A stretch of 6,449 nt of DNA from contig JAGLKH010000099.1 in NCBI GenBank assembly GCA_023141985.1, forward strand, positions 1-6,449. Reading direction: 5' to 3'. How positions within the stretch are numbered: position 1 is the first letter of the stretch; each line of letters starts with the position of its first letter. The position numbers and the translations under genes are program-made. The stretch comes from Flavobacteriaceae bacterium (GTDB lineage Bacteria > Bacteroidota > Bacteroidia > Flavobacteriales > Flavobacteriaceae). Below the pieces are notes generated by a model that saw only the letters and a program-made list of their open reading frames with translations, did not search any database and was not told the DNA's origin. Below are positions 4,797 to 6,449 of the stretch, piece by piece.

Positions 4797-6449
4797 TTAT
4801 TGTTTTATTATAATCTTCTTATTAATAGTACTTGTATCAGTTACGACCTTAATAATATATGCACCGCTAGCAACGTTTTTTACAGGAATTTTAAATTCGT
4901 TACTTGAGAGATTTGGCATATTTGTTATGTTCCATGATTTTACGGTTTGACCTAACAAATTAATTAAATATACTTGTTTGACATCTATTGTATTTGGAAC
5001 ATTAATATAGATTTCATCAGTATTATTTAAATAATTTACAATGGTATTTTCTAATACAGTATCTGTAATATCTAATGAAGCTTCATCTTGAACAAAAGTA
5101 ATAAAGAACCTGTCTAAATAATACTGGGGATCTAAACTCATTTGATAATTACTATCGTTTATCCTTGTGTAAGTTTCTAATAAAGCATCATAAACAAATA
5201 CATCAACTTCTGAGTCAAAATTTTCAAGCGCTTTCAATGCTATTTCAAAACTACCGGAAGTACTTAAAAATATTCCAATTGGGTATTGTTTAGTTTTATC
5301 AAAATCACCAACACCTTGTATTACATATTTTTTATTCTGAATCATAAAAGCCATGTCGTTAGGTGAAAACTCATCAGAATTTTCTCCATCATAACCATAA
5401 TCAAAACCATCTGTTGCTAATTTATTTGGGACGAAACCTAATAATAATGGTCTCGTAGCGCCATCAGGTGTTTTAAACTCTAGTCTAATTCTCTTAATGC
5501 TATTACGAAGATCTTCTCTTAAACTGTTATTTTTCTTAGAATTTGAGCTACTTGATTTTAAAAATACTGAGTTAGCTGTTTCTCTTTCAAAATATCTTTG
5601 ATCATTATTAAATGTGACTTGATCCGTTATTTGGCTGCTGGCAGAAGTTACAAAAAATCCCTGGCTTACAGCAATATAATCTCCTGGTATCTCGGAAGAA
5701 CTACCGAGTCCACTTACAAGTGGAGGGGCAACTGCTGCAAGGCCCCCGGTTAAATTATAAACCGCATATCCACCTTCATAATCTTCTAAAATATGTGTGA
5801 AATTTGAGTCGTAATGTACCCAGAAATATAAGGTACCATCTATACTACCTGAAGTTCCTGCATTTCCTCCCGGCATATTGTCCATAATAAATTCAAAAGC
5901 ATCAATTGCTGAAGGATAAGGATTACCAACAAGTGCTTGATTACCGCTAGTAACAGGAGTACTTATTGTACCATTGTTTGGTTTTCCGGTAAATACATAA
6001 TTTTGTACATCAGTAACAGGATCTCCTACACCACTACCTTTCATCGTAAAGCTTAATCCAACATCAAGATTGCCAGCATCCCCTTTATAACTCCATTCTG
6101 CATAGATATCGGCTGGATAATTTTCGTAAGTATATATCCAACGATTACTTAATCCAATTGGTATTGTACCTGAAGCATCATAACTGTTCGATATCCATGA
6201 AATTGGAACAGGAGAGGCAGAGTTTGTTCCATCTCGTAATATAGTACCAATATTATATGGGTTATTATTAGATGATGAGTTAATAGGACCAATAGGCGAA
6301 CTCCAATAATTGTAATTATATAAATTGGTTGTTCCTTGCTGGTCACGCTCTAAATAACCACTACTGGTAACATCTAAAATACTGCCACTTACCTGGCTAG
6401 GAGTATATCTTTTTTGTACAAGCTGAGATTCTCCAACTAAATCTATTGA
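4797..6449 (-). CDS. Large secreted surface protein with T9SS type A sorting domain (5' end outside window)
   Basis: The C-terminal 550 residues of a flavobacterial exported protein; the frame is open to the window edge, so the Met at 6042-6044 (partial residue 136) is internal. Residues 2-55 (ESQLVQKRY, GYLERDQQG, NYNYWSSPIGP) and the following LSNRWIYTYE, FTGKPNNG, LVGNPYPSAID (173-183), GTLYFWVHYD (205-214), VSQGFFVTS (261-269) and FNNDQRYFERE (280-290) form a module I recognise as common near the C-termini of Bacteroidota secreted proteins, though its function is unknown. A Ser/Asn/Lys-rich linker (about 295-310) leads to the module shared with the downstream gene (318-455). The last 84 residues are a good T9SS type A tail: VKQVYLINLLGQTVKSW, FKIPVKNVASGAYIIKVVT and a basic KKIIIKQ end. 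Known for such tails: they direct export across the outer membrane by the type IX system, after which the tail is cleaved. Adhesin, enzyme or matrix role cannot be told, since the N-terminal part is missing. Confidence 0.88.
   Translation of the reverse strand, partial: SIDLVGESQLVQKRYTPSQVSGSILDVTSSGYLERDQQGTTNLYNYNYWSSPIGPINSSSNNNPYNIGTILRDGTNSASPVPISWISNSYDASGTIPIGLSNRWIYTYENYPADIYAEWSYKGDAGNLDVGLSFTMKGSGVGDPVTDVQNYVFTGKPNNGTISTPVTSGNQALVGNPYPSAIDAFEFIMDNMPGGNAGTSGSIDGTLYFWVHYDSNFTHILEDYEGGYAVYNLTGGLAAVAPPLVSGLGSSSEIPGDYIAVSQGFFVTSASSQITDQVTFNNDQRYFERETANSVFLKSSSSNSKKNNSLREDLRNSIKRIRLEFKTPDGATRPLLLGFVPNKLATDGFDYGYDGENSDEFSPNDMAFMIQNKKYVIQGVGDFDKTKQYPIGIFLSTSGSFEIALKALENFDSEVDVFVYDALLETYTRINDSNYQMSLDPQYYLDRFFITFVQDEASLDITDTVLENTIVNYLNNTDEIYINVPNTIDVKQVYLINLLGQTVKSWNITNMPNLSSNEFKIPVKNVASGAYIIKVVTDTSTINKKIIIKQ

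Noticed and set aside
4753..4950. 65-residue hydrophobic plus-strand open frame over the junction of the two surface-protein genes
   Set aside because: It overlaps the conserved tail of the long protein in antisense; its hydrophobic look comes from reverse reading of AT-rich Lys/Asn/Ile codons. No promoter or support was seen.
6042..6044. ATG (minus strand) at 6042-6044 as the start of the long surface protein
   Set aside because: The frame continues without a stop to base 6449 and encodes the recognisable ESQLVQKRY...NYWSSPIGP module, so this Met is internal.
6149..6346. 65-residue minus-strand open frame
   Set aside because: It is an out-of-frame shadow of the long surface-protein gene on the same strand, which has clear family motifs across this stretch.

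Overview
The window looks like a low-GC (roughly one-third G+C by eye) chromosomal segment of a marine-type Flavobacteriaceae bacterium (phylum Bacteroidota). Three independent signs point there: an Oar-like TonB-dependent outer-membrane receptor, proteins with type IX secretion (T9SS) type A sorting tails, and a small protein of a kind I recall only from this group lying next to histidyl-tRNA synthetase. I cannot name the genus.

Layout. Positions 1-1818 (+) carry the C-terminal 605 residues of a TonB-dependent receptor whose start lies outside the window; a strong intrinsic terminator follows at once. A 180-base spacer then holds two adjacent hairpins, and after it comes a complete 157-residue cytoplasmic protein (1999-2472, +, probably DUF6495) and hisS (2561-3931, +, 456 residues). 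The hisS gene has its own plausible Bacteroidota promoter and a hairpin leader whose right arm contains GGAGG. A short convergent spacer (3932-4019) separates it from two minus-strand genes in head-to-tail order. The upstream one (4797-6449, start outside the window) is a large secreted or cell-surface protein with a T9SS type A tail. The downstream one (4020-4760) is a 246-residue signal-peptide protein that is essentially a second copy of the C-terminal module of its neighbour.

How they work together. The segment is a set of unrelated transcription units rather than one pathway: an outer-membrane uptake/efflux receptor, a housekeeping translation gene with a small conserved neighbour, and a two-gene cluster of secreted surface proteins.

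Most notable points: (i) the adjacent duplication that pairs a long surface protein with a module-only paralog; (ii) two diverged copies of a hairpin element, in opposite orientations on either side of the DUF6495-like gene, that share an identical 8-base flank while their stems differ by compensatory changes; (iii) one of these copies forms the hisS leader and folds away its GGAGG. I found no CRISPR array, RNA gene, insertion sequence or defence system. I do not see strong evidence for a wholly new system.
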